Shown here in pieces: positions 36,001 to 47,115 of a stretch of 64,000 bases of DNA. The translations under genes and the position numbers were made by a program. The stretch is from an uncultured Lysobacterales bacterium (GTDB lineage: Bacteria; Pseudomonadota; Gammaproteobacteria; Xanthomonadales; Xanthomonadaceae). The DNA lies in contig CAMPJI010000002.1 of the NCBI GenBank assembly GCA_946886865.1, forward strand, positions 1 through 64,000. Direction: 5' to 3'. The stretch's first letter is position 1, and every line of letters begins with the position of its first letter. The notes beneath the pieces are model-generated. The model had not been told where the DNA came from, ran no database searches, and was given only the letters and a program-made list of their open reading frames with translations.

Positions 36001-36570
36001 ATGACCACGCTGCATACCCGCGCCCATGCCATCGCCCTGTCCGCACTGGCGCTGCTTGCCGCCCCGCTGGTGCACGCCGCCGATTACGTGCAGGCGCCGG
36101 GGTCGGTGCTGACGTTCGCCACCGAATACCAGGGCGAAGTCTTCGTCGGACGCTTCCCGACGTTCGAGACGCGCATCCGCTTCGACCCCGCGCAGCCGCA
36201 GGCCGGCACGCTGGACGTCACCATCGGGCTGGCCGGCGCGGACACCGACAACATCGAACGCGACGAGACCCTGCAGGGCGCGGATTTCTTCAACGTCGCG
36301 CGCTTCCCGCAGGCGCGCTACACGGCGCGCGGGTTCCGCAAACTCGACGGCAACCGCTACGCGGCCGACGGCACGCTGGAGCTGCGCGGCGTCAGCAAGC
36401 CGGTCACGCTGACCTTCGAGTGGACGCCCGGCGCGCGCCCGGTGCTGGCCGGCAAGGCCACCGTGTCACGGCTGGCGCACAACGTCGGCGGCGGCGACTG
36501 GGCCGACACCGAACTGCTGCCCGACGCCGTGGCCGTCAGCACGCGCGTGAACCTGCAGCCTGCAAAGTAA
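36001..36570 (+). CDS. YceI family periplasmic protein
   Basis: Second lipocalin-like YceI protein of the locus, 189 residues. Signal peptide 1 to about 26 (LSALALLAAPLVHA, cut before ADYVQ), then a single YceI domain with SVLTFATEYQGEVFVGRF, NIERDETLQGADFF and the terminal RVNLQP. It lacks the long tail of its upstream paralogue. It follows cytochrome b561 by 11 bases, closing a three-gene operon. Ligand unknown; family members bind polyisoprenoids. Confidence 0.94.
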   Translation: MTTLHTRAHAIALSALALLAAPLVHAADYVQAPGSVLTFATEYQGEVFVGRFPTFETRIRFDPAQPQAGTLDVTIGLAGADTDNIERDETLQGADFFNVARFPQARYTARGFRKLDGNRYAADGTLELRGVSKPVTLTFEWTPGARPVLAGKATVSRLAHNVGGGDWADTELLPDAVAVSTRVNLQPAK

Positions 36571-36584
36571 TCGGCGCCTGCTCC

Positions 36585-36736
36585 TGTAGGAGCGGCTTCA
36601 GCCGCGATCCAGAAGCGGGTGCCCAAGGCGCACCCCGATTACGACGCCTCATCATTTCCGTTGTAGGAGCGACGTAAGTCGCGACCGCGCAGGGGTCCGG
36701 GAACAAGAAAAGCTCGCGACTCACGTCGCTCCTACA
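36585..36736. repeat. REP-type array A-B-B' after the yceI operon
   Basis: Unit A is at 36585-36609, unit B at 36662-36686, and an inverted B at 36714-36736. The same GTAG-headed units occur after aroB and the M23 gene. The array fills most of the gap between the yceI and glutaredoxin-like genes, which converge here; the B/B' pair could form a 20-bp-plus hairpin. Confidence 0.8.
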
Positions 36737-36773
36737 ACGAAGCGATTCCGCAGGCGCCGCAGCAGAAGCGGAA

Positions 36774-37028
36774 TCACCCGCCCAGGAAGCCCCGCAACCG
36801 CGCCTCATCGAACGGCCAGTCCAGCTCCACCTCCCGCTCCACATCCCGCAATACAGGCACGCGGATGCCGTAGCGGTCTTCCAGCGCCGCATCGTCATCG
36901 ATGAACACGCTGTCGAACTCCGGCACGCGCGCCGCCGCCAGCACGTCCAGTGCGAGGTCGCACAGGTGGCAGTCGTCGCGCTGGAACAGCACCAGGCGCG
37001 GTGGCGTAGCGGCGGCGGAATCGCTCAC
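36774..37028 (-). CDS. Glutaredoxin-like (DUF836-type) protein
   Basis: Small thioredoxin-fold protein, about 84 residues from the chosen GTG at 37028. It opens with [15 protein letters not shown], where CHLC is the redox-active CxxC, and continues with the cis-proline in RVPVLRD. Other in-frame starts at 37043 or 37115 would add 5-29 residues but lie in the sdaA promoter area and lack a clear Shine-Dalgarno, so the start is uncertain. Divergent from sdaA; a specific substrate cannot be named. Confidence 0.8.
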   Translation of the reverse strand: MSDSAAATPPRLVLFQRDDCHLCDLALDVLAAARVPEFDSVFIDDDAALEDRYGIRVPVLRDVEREVELDWPFDEARLRGFLGG

Positions 37029-37140
37029 GGGGACGGGGCTCACGATGCGCGTGCGTACGGCGGGGCCGCCGGCACGGGCGCGTAGAATAACGGGCGCAGC
37101 GGCGCCCAGCCGCACCCCACCGCCGCACTTGGAGTACTGC

Positions 37141-38523
<1,383 letters not shown>

Positions 38524-38543
38524 AGTCATCCATGGAAAGCTGA

Positions 38544-39377
38544 ATGTCAGAGCCCGCAGCCACACTTTTGAGCCTTCCCACACTTCTCTGGTCAGGTGTC
38601 ATTGCAGCCCTGATCTCCCTCGGCGGAATTATCGCCGCCAACAGGAGCAGCGAGCGTAGATTGCGCACGCAGCTGAGACACGACTCAGCGGAAAAGCAGA
38701 GGGACCGGATAGCGGCTCTGCGTAAGGAAGTCTACCTCCAGCTCTTTGAAGAGATGTCAGCGGTTTCAGTCCATCTGGGAACGCTTGCTGCCAAGAACCC
38801 AGCCACTGAAAACCTCAGCGCCCCACTACAGGGGCTTATGTCGCAGCTCGGGAAGGTGCAGCTCATTGGCACTCAGCAAACGGCATTGCTTGCAGGCGAG
38901 CTGTCCAATCTTTACGGGGAGTCTTTGTTTCGTTTGATCTTGGCTGCAAAGCCTATGCACGAACTAAAGATAGATATAGAAATTTCTGACAACGCCTTTC
39001 AGGAAAGCATGGCGCAGGCGCAACGTGTCATATCAGAAAGGCGGGCTCTTCTTGAATCCGGAAATGCTGACCATAAGAAGCTCGCGTCTTTACAAGCTTC
39101 GCTAGATCTCTTCACAGAGCGGTACGAAGAAAGCTTGGAGAAGCGCTCGCAGGCTTGGGATGACTACAACTGCTTGCAGAAGCCGTTCTTGAATGCAGTC
39201 CTTGCAGAACTTCAAGTCGTTGGACCCGCGCAGGCTGTGTTGATGGCCGCGATGCGCGATGAAATTGGACTCACGTCCGATTCCGACTTCATGCTCGAGC
39301 GACTGAAGGAGACGCAACGCCGCGTAGGCGCCGCCGCTGACAGCGTACTAGATAGCTTGGAGTCGGATGGGGATTGA
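38544..39377 (+). CDS. Hypothetical membrane-anchored coiled-coil protein (low GC)
   Basis: A 277-residue protein I do not recognise. One membrane helix at about residues 12-32 ([19 protein letters not shown]), then a basic/charged stretch ([22 protein letters not shown]) and a long alpha-helical, probably coiled-coil, cytoplasmic domain with a heptad-like [22 protein letters not shown] region. Base composition is clearly lower in GC than its neighbours and rare-type codons (ATA, AGA, TTT) are common, which suggests horizontal transfer. It sits 20 bases after sdaA. No known domain or catalytic motif is visible. Confidence 0.75.
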   Translation: MSEPAATLLSLPTLLWSGVIAALISLGGIIAANRSSERRLRTQLRHDSAEKQRDRIAALRKEVYLQLFEEMSAVSVHLGTLAAKNPATENLSAPLQGLMSQLGKVQLIGTQQTALLAGELSNLYGESLFRLILAAKPMHELKIDIEISDNAFQESMAQAQRVISERRALLESGNADHKKLASLQASLDLFTERYEESLEKRSQAWDDYNCLQKPFLNAVLAELQVVGPAQAVLMAAMRDEIGLTSDSDFMLERLKETQRRVGAAADSVLDSLESDGD

Positions 39378-39427
39378 AAAGCCAGTCAACTCCTCGACCT
39401 GCCTGCTTTTTCTTGACGGTGCACTAC

Positions 39428-39787
39428 ATGAATCTTGAGCGCCTGGTTCCGATGCAACCCGTCAGCCATCTGGCGGCCAGCGTGGCGTTCTACGAAAAGC
39501 TCGGCTTCACCGTCGAGGAGCGCAACGACGGTTGGGGCTGGGCGCGGATGCGGTGCGGGGTCTGCGAACTGATGCTCGACACCTCGATCAACCTGCATGG
39601 CGGCATACCGCGGATCGCGGTGCTGTACCTGTACCCCGATGACGTGCGGGCGTTCCATCGCGCCGCACGCGACAACGGGCTGCCGGTGCCGGAGTTGGAG
39701 TCGACCTTCTACGGCATGACCGAGTTCCGGCTGGACGACCCTGACGGCAACCGGCTCTGGATCGGGCAGGCGCAGGGCGGCGGCTGA
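39428..39787 (+). CDS. Glyoxalase/bleomycin-resistance fold protein
   Basis: Vicinal-oxygen-chelate superfamily protein of 119 residues with one beta-alpha-beta-beta-beta repeat pair: LERLVPMQPVSHLAASVAFYEKLGFTVEER opening, a central ELMLD, and the closing GMTEFRLDDPDGNRLWIGQ. The ending DPDGNRLWIG is typical of the family's last strand. Metal ligands are not securely assignable, so it could be a lyase, dioxygenase-like or drug-binding protein. ATG 39428 is chosen over an upstream in-frame TTG that overlaps the previous gene. Confidence 0.85.
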   Translation: MNLERLVPMQPVSHLAASVAFYEKLGFTVEERNDGWGWARMRCGVCELMLDTSINLHGGIPRIAVLYLYPDDVRAFHRAARDNGLPVPELESTFYGMTEFRLDDPDGNRLWIGQAQGGG

Positions 39788-39810
39788 CAGCGCCTCGGCT
39801 CGCGCGATCC

Positions 39811-39966
39811 CGTCTCCCCTCGGGGAGGGCACCCGACGGGCGGGCGAGGGTTCGGTGGAGCCGGGGACGGTGGCCGACTCGACCGGCTGACACCCGGCAT
39901 TGTTGGATGAGAAATCTGTTGCTTCGCCGAACCCTCACCGCACCCCCGCTCCCCCGAGGAGCGGGG
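39811..39966. repeat. Intergenic repeat resembling the insert in hom
   Basis: The gap before the diguanylate cyclase carries GC-rich inverted-repeat ends: CTCCCCTCGGGGAGGG at the left and a right end at about 39927-39966 beginning CCGAACCCTCACCGCACCCC. The right end clearly resembles 44326-44366 inside hom. Such elements are scattered between genes in Xanthomonadaceae. No gene is seen here. Confidence 0.6.
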
Positions 39967-40071
39967 CTCATCAGTGATATCGCGGTCGTCCACGTTGGGC
40001 GCGCCATCAAGCCGTCATCCGAAACGGCACAGCTCTTGCCTTGATCAGGCAAAGCCCTGTCCGGAACGCCC

Positions 40072-43000
40072 GTGCCCGTTGCCCGATCGATTCGCGTCGC
40101 CGCCCTCGCCCTCGCCGCCCTGCTGGCGTGGGCGCTGCCCGTGCATGCGCTGCAGCCCGACAAGGCCCTCCACCACTACGTGCGCAGCACGTGGTCGATC
40201 GAGGAAGGCCTGCCGCAGATCAGCGCGCTGGCGATCGCGCAGGACCGCCGCGGGTACATCTGGGTGGGCACGCAGTCGGGCCTGGCGCGGTTCGACGGCG
40301 TGCGGTTCGAGGCGTTCACCGCCGATGACACGCCCGCACTGCCGGGCATCTGGGTGCGGGCGCTGCACGCCGGGGGCGACGGACGGCTGTGGGTGGGCAC
40401 CTACAAGGGCCTGGCGGTGCACGACGGGCGCAGCTTCCACCGCGTGCCCGCGGCCGACCCGGCACGCTGGCCGGCGCTGGATATCCATGCGCTGGGCGAG
40501 GACGGGCTGGGCCGGATCTGGGCGGCGACGCCAGCGGGCGTGTTCGAGGTGCGCGACGGCACCCTGCACCCGGTGGCGGGCAGCCCGGTGCCGGCGCTGT
40601 CGCTGGCGTGGTCGAACGGCCGCTGGTCGGTCGGCAGCCGCGGCGCGGTGCACTACCCGGCCGCCGGCGGCTGGCGCCGCGAGGCCCTGCCGGCGCCGGC
40701 CACGGATGCGCCGGTCAACCGGGTGGTGCATGCGCACGGCCGAACGTGGGCGGCGAGCGCGGCCGGGCTGTACGTGCAGGGGATCGACGGCTTCGCGCCG
40801 GCGGACGTGCCCGCGCTGCGCGGGGTGCCCGTGGACCTGCTGCTGGCCGACGGCGATGGCAACCTCTGGGCGGGCGGCGACGCCGGCCTGGCGCGCATCC
40901 GCCGCGAGGGGCCGACGTCGTTCGTCCCCGCCGACGGGCCGGGCGGCCTGCCCGGCCTGCGCACGGGGCTGGAAGACCGCGAGGGCAACCTGTGGCTGGG
41001 CAGCCAGTGGGAGGGCCTGACCCGCCTGCGCGACGGTTGGACGCGCCGCTACGGCACCGCCGAGGGCCTGCCCGGCCCGATCGTGTGGTCGGTGGCCCCC
41101 GACCCCGATGGCCGGCGCATCTGGGTCGGCCTCAACGATGGCGTCAGCGTGTTCCAGGACGGCCGCTTCACGACCGTCGCCACCGGCGATGCGCTGCCCC
41201 ACCCGCAGGGCTACAACCTGCTGGCCGAGGCCGACCGGCTGTGGATCGGCACGCGGCGCGGGCTCGTGGTGGTGGACCACGCCGGCGCCCACGCGGGCCA
41301 GGTGCGCCAGCCGGCGTGGGGGCGCGCATTGGCGGGCCGGCAGATCAACGGGCTGGTACGCGATGCGCAGGGGCACCTGTGGATCGCGACCGGCGACGGG
41401 CTGTTCGAACTGGAAGGCGACGCGCTGCGGCAGTGGACCGCGACCGACGGACTGGACGACGCCCGCGTGCGCTTCGTGCTGCCTGACGGGCCGGCGGGTG
41501 TGCTGGTGGGCAGCCAGAGCGGCGTGTTCGCCTTCGACGGCACGCGCTTCACGCGCCTGCCCGGCCTGACCGACGGCCTGGACATCACCGCCGTTCACCG
41601 CCTGTCCGATGGCCGCCGCGTCGTGGGCGCCCTGTCGGAGGCCCTGTACTTCGAGCACGGCGGCGGCTGGCACCGCCTGGGCGCGCAGGAAGGCATGCCC
41701 GCGAACTCCCCCTTCGCCCTGATCGAACACGCCGGCCACCTGTGGGTGCCGGGCATCCGCGGCATCGCACGGGTGCCGCTGGACGACCTGGCCGCCCTGG
41801 CCGAGGGGCGTATCACCCGCGTGCACGGCCAGATGGTGCTCAACGAACGCGGCGACCCGATGGCCGGCCAGCAGGGCTACTGCTGCAACGGCGCGGGCAC
41901 GTCCAAGGGCTTCCTGCGCGACGAGACGCTGTGGCTGCCGACGCGCGACGGCGTGGTCGCCTTCGACACCGGGGCCATCCGGCCCAACACGGTGGCGCCG
42001 TCGGTCGCCATCGAACGGGTGATGGCGCAGGGCGAGTGGCGCCCGGCGCACGTGCTGGCCGGCACCGCACTGCCGGCGGCGGCGCGCGACCTCACCTTCG
42101 ACTTCACCGTGCTCAGCTTCCAGGACCCGCGCAGCAACAGCGTCGAGTACCGGCTGGCCGGATACGACGCGGACTGGCAACCGGCCGCGCTGACCAACCG
42201 GAGTGCGCGCTACACCAACCTGCCGCCGGGTGACTATGCCTTCGAGGTGCGCGGCCACAACAACACGGGCCTGGCCAGCGAGGCGCCGGCGCGGCTGGCG
42301 TTTTCCATCCGGCCGCTGCTGCACGAGACACGCGCGTTCACGATCGCGCTGGTGGTGCTCGCCCTCGGCCTGCTGGCGCTGGGCATCCATTACCTGCAGG
42401 GGCGCCACCGTCGCCAGCGGCTGGCGCTGGAGCAGGTGGTGCTGCAACGCACCGAGGCGCTGGCCGCGGCCAACGACCGGCTGCGCGAAGCCAGCCAGAC
42501 CGACCCGCTGACCGGCCTGCGCAACCGCCGCTACATGGCCAGCCAGATCCCGGCCGACCTGTCGTACTACGACCGCCAGATCCGCAAGGGCCCCGACCAG
42601 GGCAAGGTGATGGTCTTCGCGCTGGTGGACATCGACCACTTCAAGGCCATCAACGACACCCACGGCCACCGCGCCGGCGACCTGGTGCTGCAGCAGTTCG
42701 CGCAGATCCTGCGCGGGCTGGTGCGCAGCGGCGACTACGTGGTGCGCTGGGGCGGCGAGGAGTTCCTGCTGGTGTTCCGGCCGATGCCGGCCCCGCACGT
42801 TCCGGAAATGGGCGAACGCCTGCGCGCCGCGGTCGCCGCGCATGCCTTCGACCTGGGCAACGGCCAGAGCCAGCACCTGACGTGTTCGGTCGGGCTGGCC
42901 GAGTACCCGTTGTTTGCCGGCCGGCATGACGCGTCGGGCTGGGAGACGCTGGTGGAACTGGCCGACCAGGCGCTGTACTTCGTCAAGACCCGCGGCCGCG

Positions 43001-43155
43001 ACGGCTGGGCGGCATTCCGCCCCACCGCCACGACGCCGCGCGATGACCTGCTGGCCGCGATGCAGGCCGGGCCGGAAGTGCTGCTGGCCGACGGCCGCCT
43101 GACGCTGGTGGGCTCGGCGTCGGTCGTCGCCGACACCCGCGACGCCATCGCCTGA
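40072..43155 (+). CDS. Two-component propeller diguanylate cyclase
   Basis: A 1027-residue membrane sensor. It has a signal segment (about 8-25), a long periplasmic propeller (about 30-680, with repeating IWVGTQSGLARFDG-type motifs), a Y_Y_Y domain (about 690-750), one membrane helix (about 760-780), a short coiled coil and a C-terminal GGDEF domain. The active-site motif is GGEEF at about residues 894-898, with an inhibitory I-site RSGD five residues before it. It probably makes cyclic di-GMP in response to an extracellular (perhaps carbohydrate) signal. The start is GTG 40072. The sensor architecture matches that of the hybrid kinase at 30803. Confidence 0.93.
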   Translation: MPVARSIRVAALALAALLAWALPVHALQPDKALHHYVRSTWSIEEGLPQISALAIAQDRRGYIWVGTQSGLARFDGVRFEAFTADDTPALPGIWVRALHAGGDGRLWVGTYKGLAVHDGRSFHRVPAADPARWPALDIHALGEDGLGRIWAATPAGVFEVRDGTLHPVAGSPVPALSLAWSNGRWSVGSRGAVHYPAAGGWRREALPAPATDAPVNRVVHAHGRTWAASAAGLYVQGIDGFAPADVPALRGVPVDLLLADGDGNLWAGGDAGLARIRREGPTSFVPADGPGGLPGLRTGLEDREGNLWLGSQWEGLTRLRDGWTRRYGTAEGLPGPIVWSVAPDPDGRRIWVGLNDGVSVFQDGRFTTVATGDALPHPQGYNLLAEADRLWIGTRRGLVVVDHAGAHAGQVRQPAWGRALAGRQINGLVRDAQGHLWIATGDGLFELEGDALRQWTATDGLDDARVRFVLPDGPAGVLVGSQSGVFAFDGTRFTRLPGLTDGLDITAVHRLSDGRRVVGALSEALYFEHGGGWHRLGAQEGMPANSPFALIEHAGHLWVPGIRGIARVPLDDLAALAEGRITRVHGQMVLNERGDPMAGQQGYCCNGAGTSKGFLRDETLWLPTRDGVVAFDTGAIRPNTVAPSVAIERVMAQGEWRPAHVLAGTALPAAARDLTFDFTVLSFQDPRSNSVEYRLAGYDADWQPAALTNRSARYTNLPPGDYAFEVRGHNNTGLASEAPARLAFSIRPLLHETRAFTIALVVLALGLLALGIHYLQGRHRRQRLALEQVVLQRTEALAAANDRLREASQTDPLTGLRNRRYMASQIPADLSYYDRQIRKGPDQGKVMVFALVDIDHFKAINDTHGHRAGDLVLQQFAQILRGLVRSGDYVVRWGGEEFLLVFRPMPAPHVPEMGERLRAAVAAHAFDLGNGQSQHLTCSVGLAEYPLFAGRHDASGWETLVELADQALYFVKTRGRDGWAAFRPTATTPRDDLLAAMQAGPEVLLADGRLTLVGSASVVADTRDAIA

Positions 43156-43320
43156 CGCCCTTCCCACGCTGCACGTTGGCGAACGTCGGGCGTACACCGC
43201 CAGCCGGCCGCGCCGTCCGCGGTGACCGGGGGCTGCCCGTGGCGGTGCGCCTTCGCCCTCGCATCGCGCGGGCCAACCCCGCGTGTGCCGGACGTCTTTA
43301 CCGGGTCAACGCGCGCCGCG

Positions 43321-44555
43321 TCACAGCACTGACAGCGCGTCGTCGAGCAAGGCCGCGGCCGTGACCTCCGCGCCCGCCCCTGGCCCCTGGATCACCAGCG
43401 GCTGCGCGCGGTAGCGGTCCGACCAGATGGCGACGCGGTTGTCGGTGCCGCTGCCACCGGCCAGCGGGTCGTCGGCCGCCAACGACTCCAGACCGACCCG
43501 GGCGCGGCCGTCCTGCAGGCGGGCAACGAAGCGCAGCCGCTCGCCGCGTTTCCACGCCTCTGCAAAGCGCGCACGCAGCGCGCCGTCCAGCATCGGCAGC
43601 GCGGCATCGACGTGCACGCGTGGCAGGCCCGCCAGCGCCGGCGGCACGAGGGACTGCACCGCGACGTCGCCCGGCGCCAGTTCGACCCCCGCCGTGCGCG
43701 CCAGGATCAGCAACTTGCGGCGGACGTCCTCGCCGGACAGGTCGTCGCGCGGATCGGGCTCGGTGTAACCGGCGTCGCGCGCGTCGCGGACGAACCCGGA
43801 GAACGGACGCCGCCCGTCGTAGTGGTGGAACAGCCACGCCAGCGACCCCGACAGCACACCGGCAATGGCGTGGATGCGGTCACCTCCGGCGTGCAGCGCG
43901 CGAAGCGTGCGCAACAGGGGCAGGCCCGCCCCGACCGTGGCGCTGTCGCCGTACTGCGTTGCGCCGTGCGCACGCGCGGCCTGGATATCGCGCCAGCGCT
44001 GGAGCGTCGTGCCCTGTCCCAGCTTGCACGCGGTGACCACATGGATGCCCTGCGCCAACCACCCGGCGTGGCGCGCCGCGACGGCGTCACTGGCGGTGGC
44101 ATCGATGAGGATGCGCGGGACGGATCCGTCGGTGGTCGCCAGCGCGCTCGCGATGGAATCGAGGTTGCTGGGCGACACGGACCAGCCCTCTTCCGCGTGC
44201 GGAAGAAGATGTTCGAAGGGCGCACACACCGCGGGCACCGGGGGCGGATTGGGGCGTTCTTGGACCGAGGGGGATTCGGTTCTCGGGTCGACGGATCCCA
44301 GCGACGACTCACCCGTCCCGTTTCGCCGGATCCACTCCCCACCCCCGCGCCCGCGAGAAGACGGGCCCGAGCGGGTCGCGACGTTCGAGTTCGCGACGTA
44401 GACCGGCACGAGCTCGCGCGCCAGGCCATGGCGCTGCAGCACCTGCAGGCGCCGCAGGAACGCTGCGCCCACGGTCCCCACGCCCAGCAGCGCGATCCGC
44501 GCCGCCACGTGCGGGTGCGTCACCGCCGTTGCCGCGACGCGCTCGACCACCCCGG

Positions 44556-44559
<4 letters not shown>
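43321..44559 (-). CDS. hom: Homoserine dehydrogenase with unusual internal insert
   Basis: Reduces aspartate semialdehyde to homoserine for methionine and threonine synthesis. The 412-residue protein has the Rossmann motif ALLGVGTVGAAFL near the N-terminus, DATASDAVAARH, VVTACKLGQG and the catalytic-domain GVLSGSLAWLFHHYDG. There is no fused aspartate kinase or ACT domain. Start GTG 44559 overlaps the metB stop by 4 bases (GTGA). Between VANSN and DATASD there are about 95 residues, about 50 more than I would expect; the extra part matches a GC-rich repeat (see 44186-44372). The gene otherwise keeps the frame and looks functional. Confidence 0.88.
44186..44372 (-). repeat. Repeat-like element inserted in frame in hom
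   Basis: About 187 bases (boundaries approximate) bounded by a perfect 7-bp hairpin at 44190-44205 and a GC-rich end at 44326-44366 resembling the intergenic repeat at 39927-39966. It adds Arg/Gly/Pro/Ser-rich residues without breaking the reading frame. In-frame repeat insertions of this kind are known from Rickettsia palindromic elements; the parallel is inference. Confidence 0.55.
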
Positions 44560-45751
<1,192 letters not shown>

Positions 45752-45755
<4 letters not shown>

Positions 45756-46810
45756 GCCGCCACCCCGCGACAGGCGGCGTCGGCAGGCGCGGCGTGCAGG
45801 ACATCGCCCAGCAAGGCCGCGATGGCGGCGTGCTCCTTCAGGAAGGCATCGTGGCCGTAACGCGATCGCAGTACATGCAGACGCGTTTCGCCGCGCAGGC
45901 GCTCGACCAGTTCGTAGGCCTGCACCACCGGCACCAGGCGGTCGTCGGCCACCGCCACCACGGTGGTCGGCACCGTGATCCGTTCGGGGTCGACCGCCTG
46001 CAGGTCGATCGACTCCGACAGCCGCAGGAACGCGGCCACCGGCGTGCGCGCCACGTAGCGGTCGGCGCAGTGGTCGAGGTAGTCCTCGGCGTCCACCCGG
46101 ACGCGGCCATCGGCGACAACCGCCTCGCCGAAGCGCCCGTCGAACTCCTCCGGCGTGCGGTAGCTGAGCACCGCCAGCTGCCGCGCCAGCGCCAGCCCGT
46201 GCGCGTCGTCACATTGCAATGCGCCCAGTGCCACCGCGCGGCGCTGCAGCGCGCGCCAGGCGCTGGCATAGGGGTGCGCGCGGTGCACGCCGCTGATGGC
46301 GACCAGTTGCCGCAGGCGCGCGCCGTGGCGGGCGGCGAACTGCAGGCCCACCTGCGCGCCGTACGAGCAACCGACGAAGGCGTTCAGCGCGTCGATGCCA
46401 AGGGCATCCAGCAACGCGGCGATGGCGTCGGCCTGGTCGGCGGGGTCCAGCGGGACGTCCAGTGCACCATCGCTGCCCAGCCAGTCGATCGCCAGCACCT
46501 GCACGTGGCGGGTGTCGATCGCGCAGCCCGGCCCCACCTGCGCGCCCCACCAGCCGGTCGCGTGGCGGTCGGCCGAGATCCCACCGGCGACGAACACCAC
46601 CGGCGCGTCCGGCGGGCCAACGCGCGCGTGGCGCACGTGGACGATGCGGGTGCCGGCGTGCATCAGGCGCAGCAGCAGGTCGATGCCGCCCACGCGTTCT
46701 TCGGCGGCGGCGTCTAACGGCGTATCGGAGGGCGTGGGGTCGCCGTCGCGGGCGACGGACCCGGTCGGTACGGAGGGGAGCGGGTGGGCGGTCAGGCTCA
46801 TGGCGGTCAT
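45752..46810 (-). CDS. metX: MetX-like homoserine O-acyltransferase (alpha/beta hydrolase)
   Basis: Activates homoserine by O-acylation (acetyl or succinyl; not decidable here). The 352-residue alpha/beta-hydrolase has the nucleophile elbow FVGCSYGAQVGLQ, a late DDRLVPV acid region and the histidine in RYGHDAFLKEH; the oxyanion region is in VVFVAGGISADRHATGWW. Start is the ATG at 46810 or at 46801 (MSLTAHP); neither has a strong Shine-Dalgarno. It is the first gene behind the SAM-I riboswitch. The protein is diverged from the classical MetX. Confidence 0.87.
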
Positions 46811-46852
46811 CCGGGAAGCGACGGGGCCACCGAGCGGACGCCAACACACGCA

Positions 46853-46868
46853 CGGACCCCGGGGTCCG
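46853..46868 (-). other. Palindrome in the riboswitch-metX spacer
   Basis: CGGACCCCGGGGTCCG is a perfect 16-base palindrome 13 bases after the riboswitch. It could be part of the expression platform. No T tract follows it, so it does not look like a plain intrinsic terminator. Confidence 0.4.
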
Positions 46869-46880
46869 GCGGTATCGCGG

Positions 46881-46996
46881 CCATCTTCCGATGGCCCACG
46901 CACGCGGGCCATCGCAGGAATTGGCACCTGACGCGGCAGTGCGCCGCGCGGGTTGCCCCGGCTTCAAAGGGCCTGTCCCTCTGCCGGTCTCGATGG
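46881..46996 (-). promoter_or_regulatory. SAM-I (S-box) riboswitch upstream of metX
   Basis: On the minus strand the S-box core is read directly: P1 5' strand CCATC at 46996-46992, GAGACCGGC, AGAGGGA, then GGCCCTTTGAAGCC and GGCAACC. P3 (CGCGGC/GCCGCG), the GGTGCCAATTCC box (46918-46929 on the plus strand), a 9-bp P4 (46889-46914) and GATGG closing P1 at 46885-46881 follow. SAM binding should stabilise P1 and lower metX-metB-hom expression. A competing hairpin is described in the findings. Family known; location and pairing seen in the sequence. Confidence 0.93.
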
Positions 46997-47005
46997 ATGT
47001 GGCGC

Positions 47006-47034
47006 AGTCTGCAATGGCCTTTCGCGACTGTCAA
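47006..47034 (-). promoter_or_regulatory. Candidate sigma-70 promoter of the metX operon
   Basis: On the minus strand TTGACA (47034-47029) is a perfect -35 box, followed after 17 bases by CAGACT (47011-47006), a weak -10. Transcription would start near 47000-46999, just before the 5' strand of riboswitch P1 at 46996, which supports the call. Confidence 0.55.
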
Positions 47035-47115
47035 TCGCTTCATCCGTATAAAGCGATATTATTTTTCGTCATGGCCGATCGCTGCGGCTGCCGCCATCGC
47101 GAATACACTTTCGCC

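Noticed and set aside
40045..43197. 1050-codon minus-strand open frame opposite the diguanylate cyclase
   Set aside because: Shadow of the GGDEF gene; no motif, and it runs past both gene ends without a Shine-Dalgarno.
43156..43320. Small gene between the diguanylate cyclase and hom
   Set aside because: No supported reading frame or Shine-Dalgarno; ordinary GC-rich spacer between convergent genes.
46462..47115. N-terminal extension of the lipoprotein gene
   Set aside because: It would overlap metX and the riboswitch in antisense; the lipobox fixes the start at 47116.
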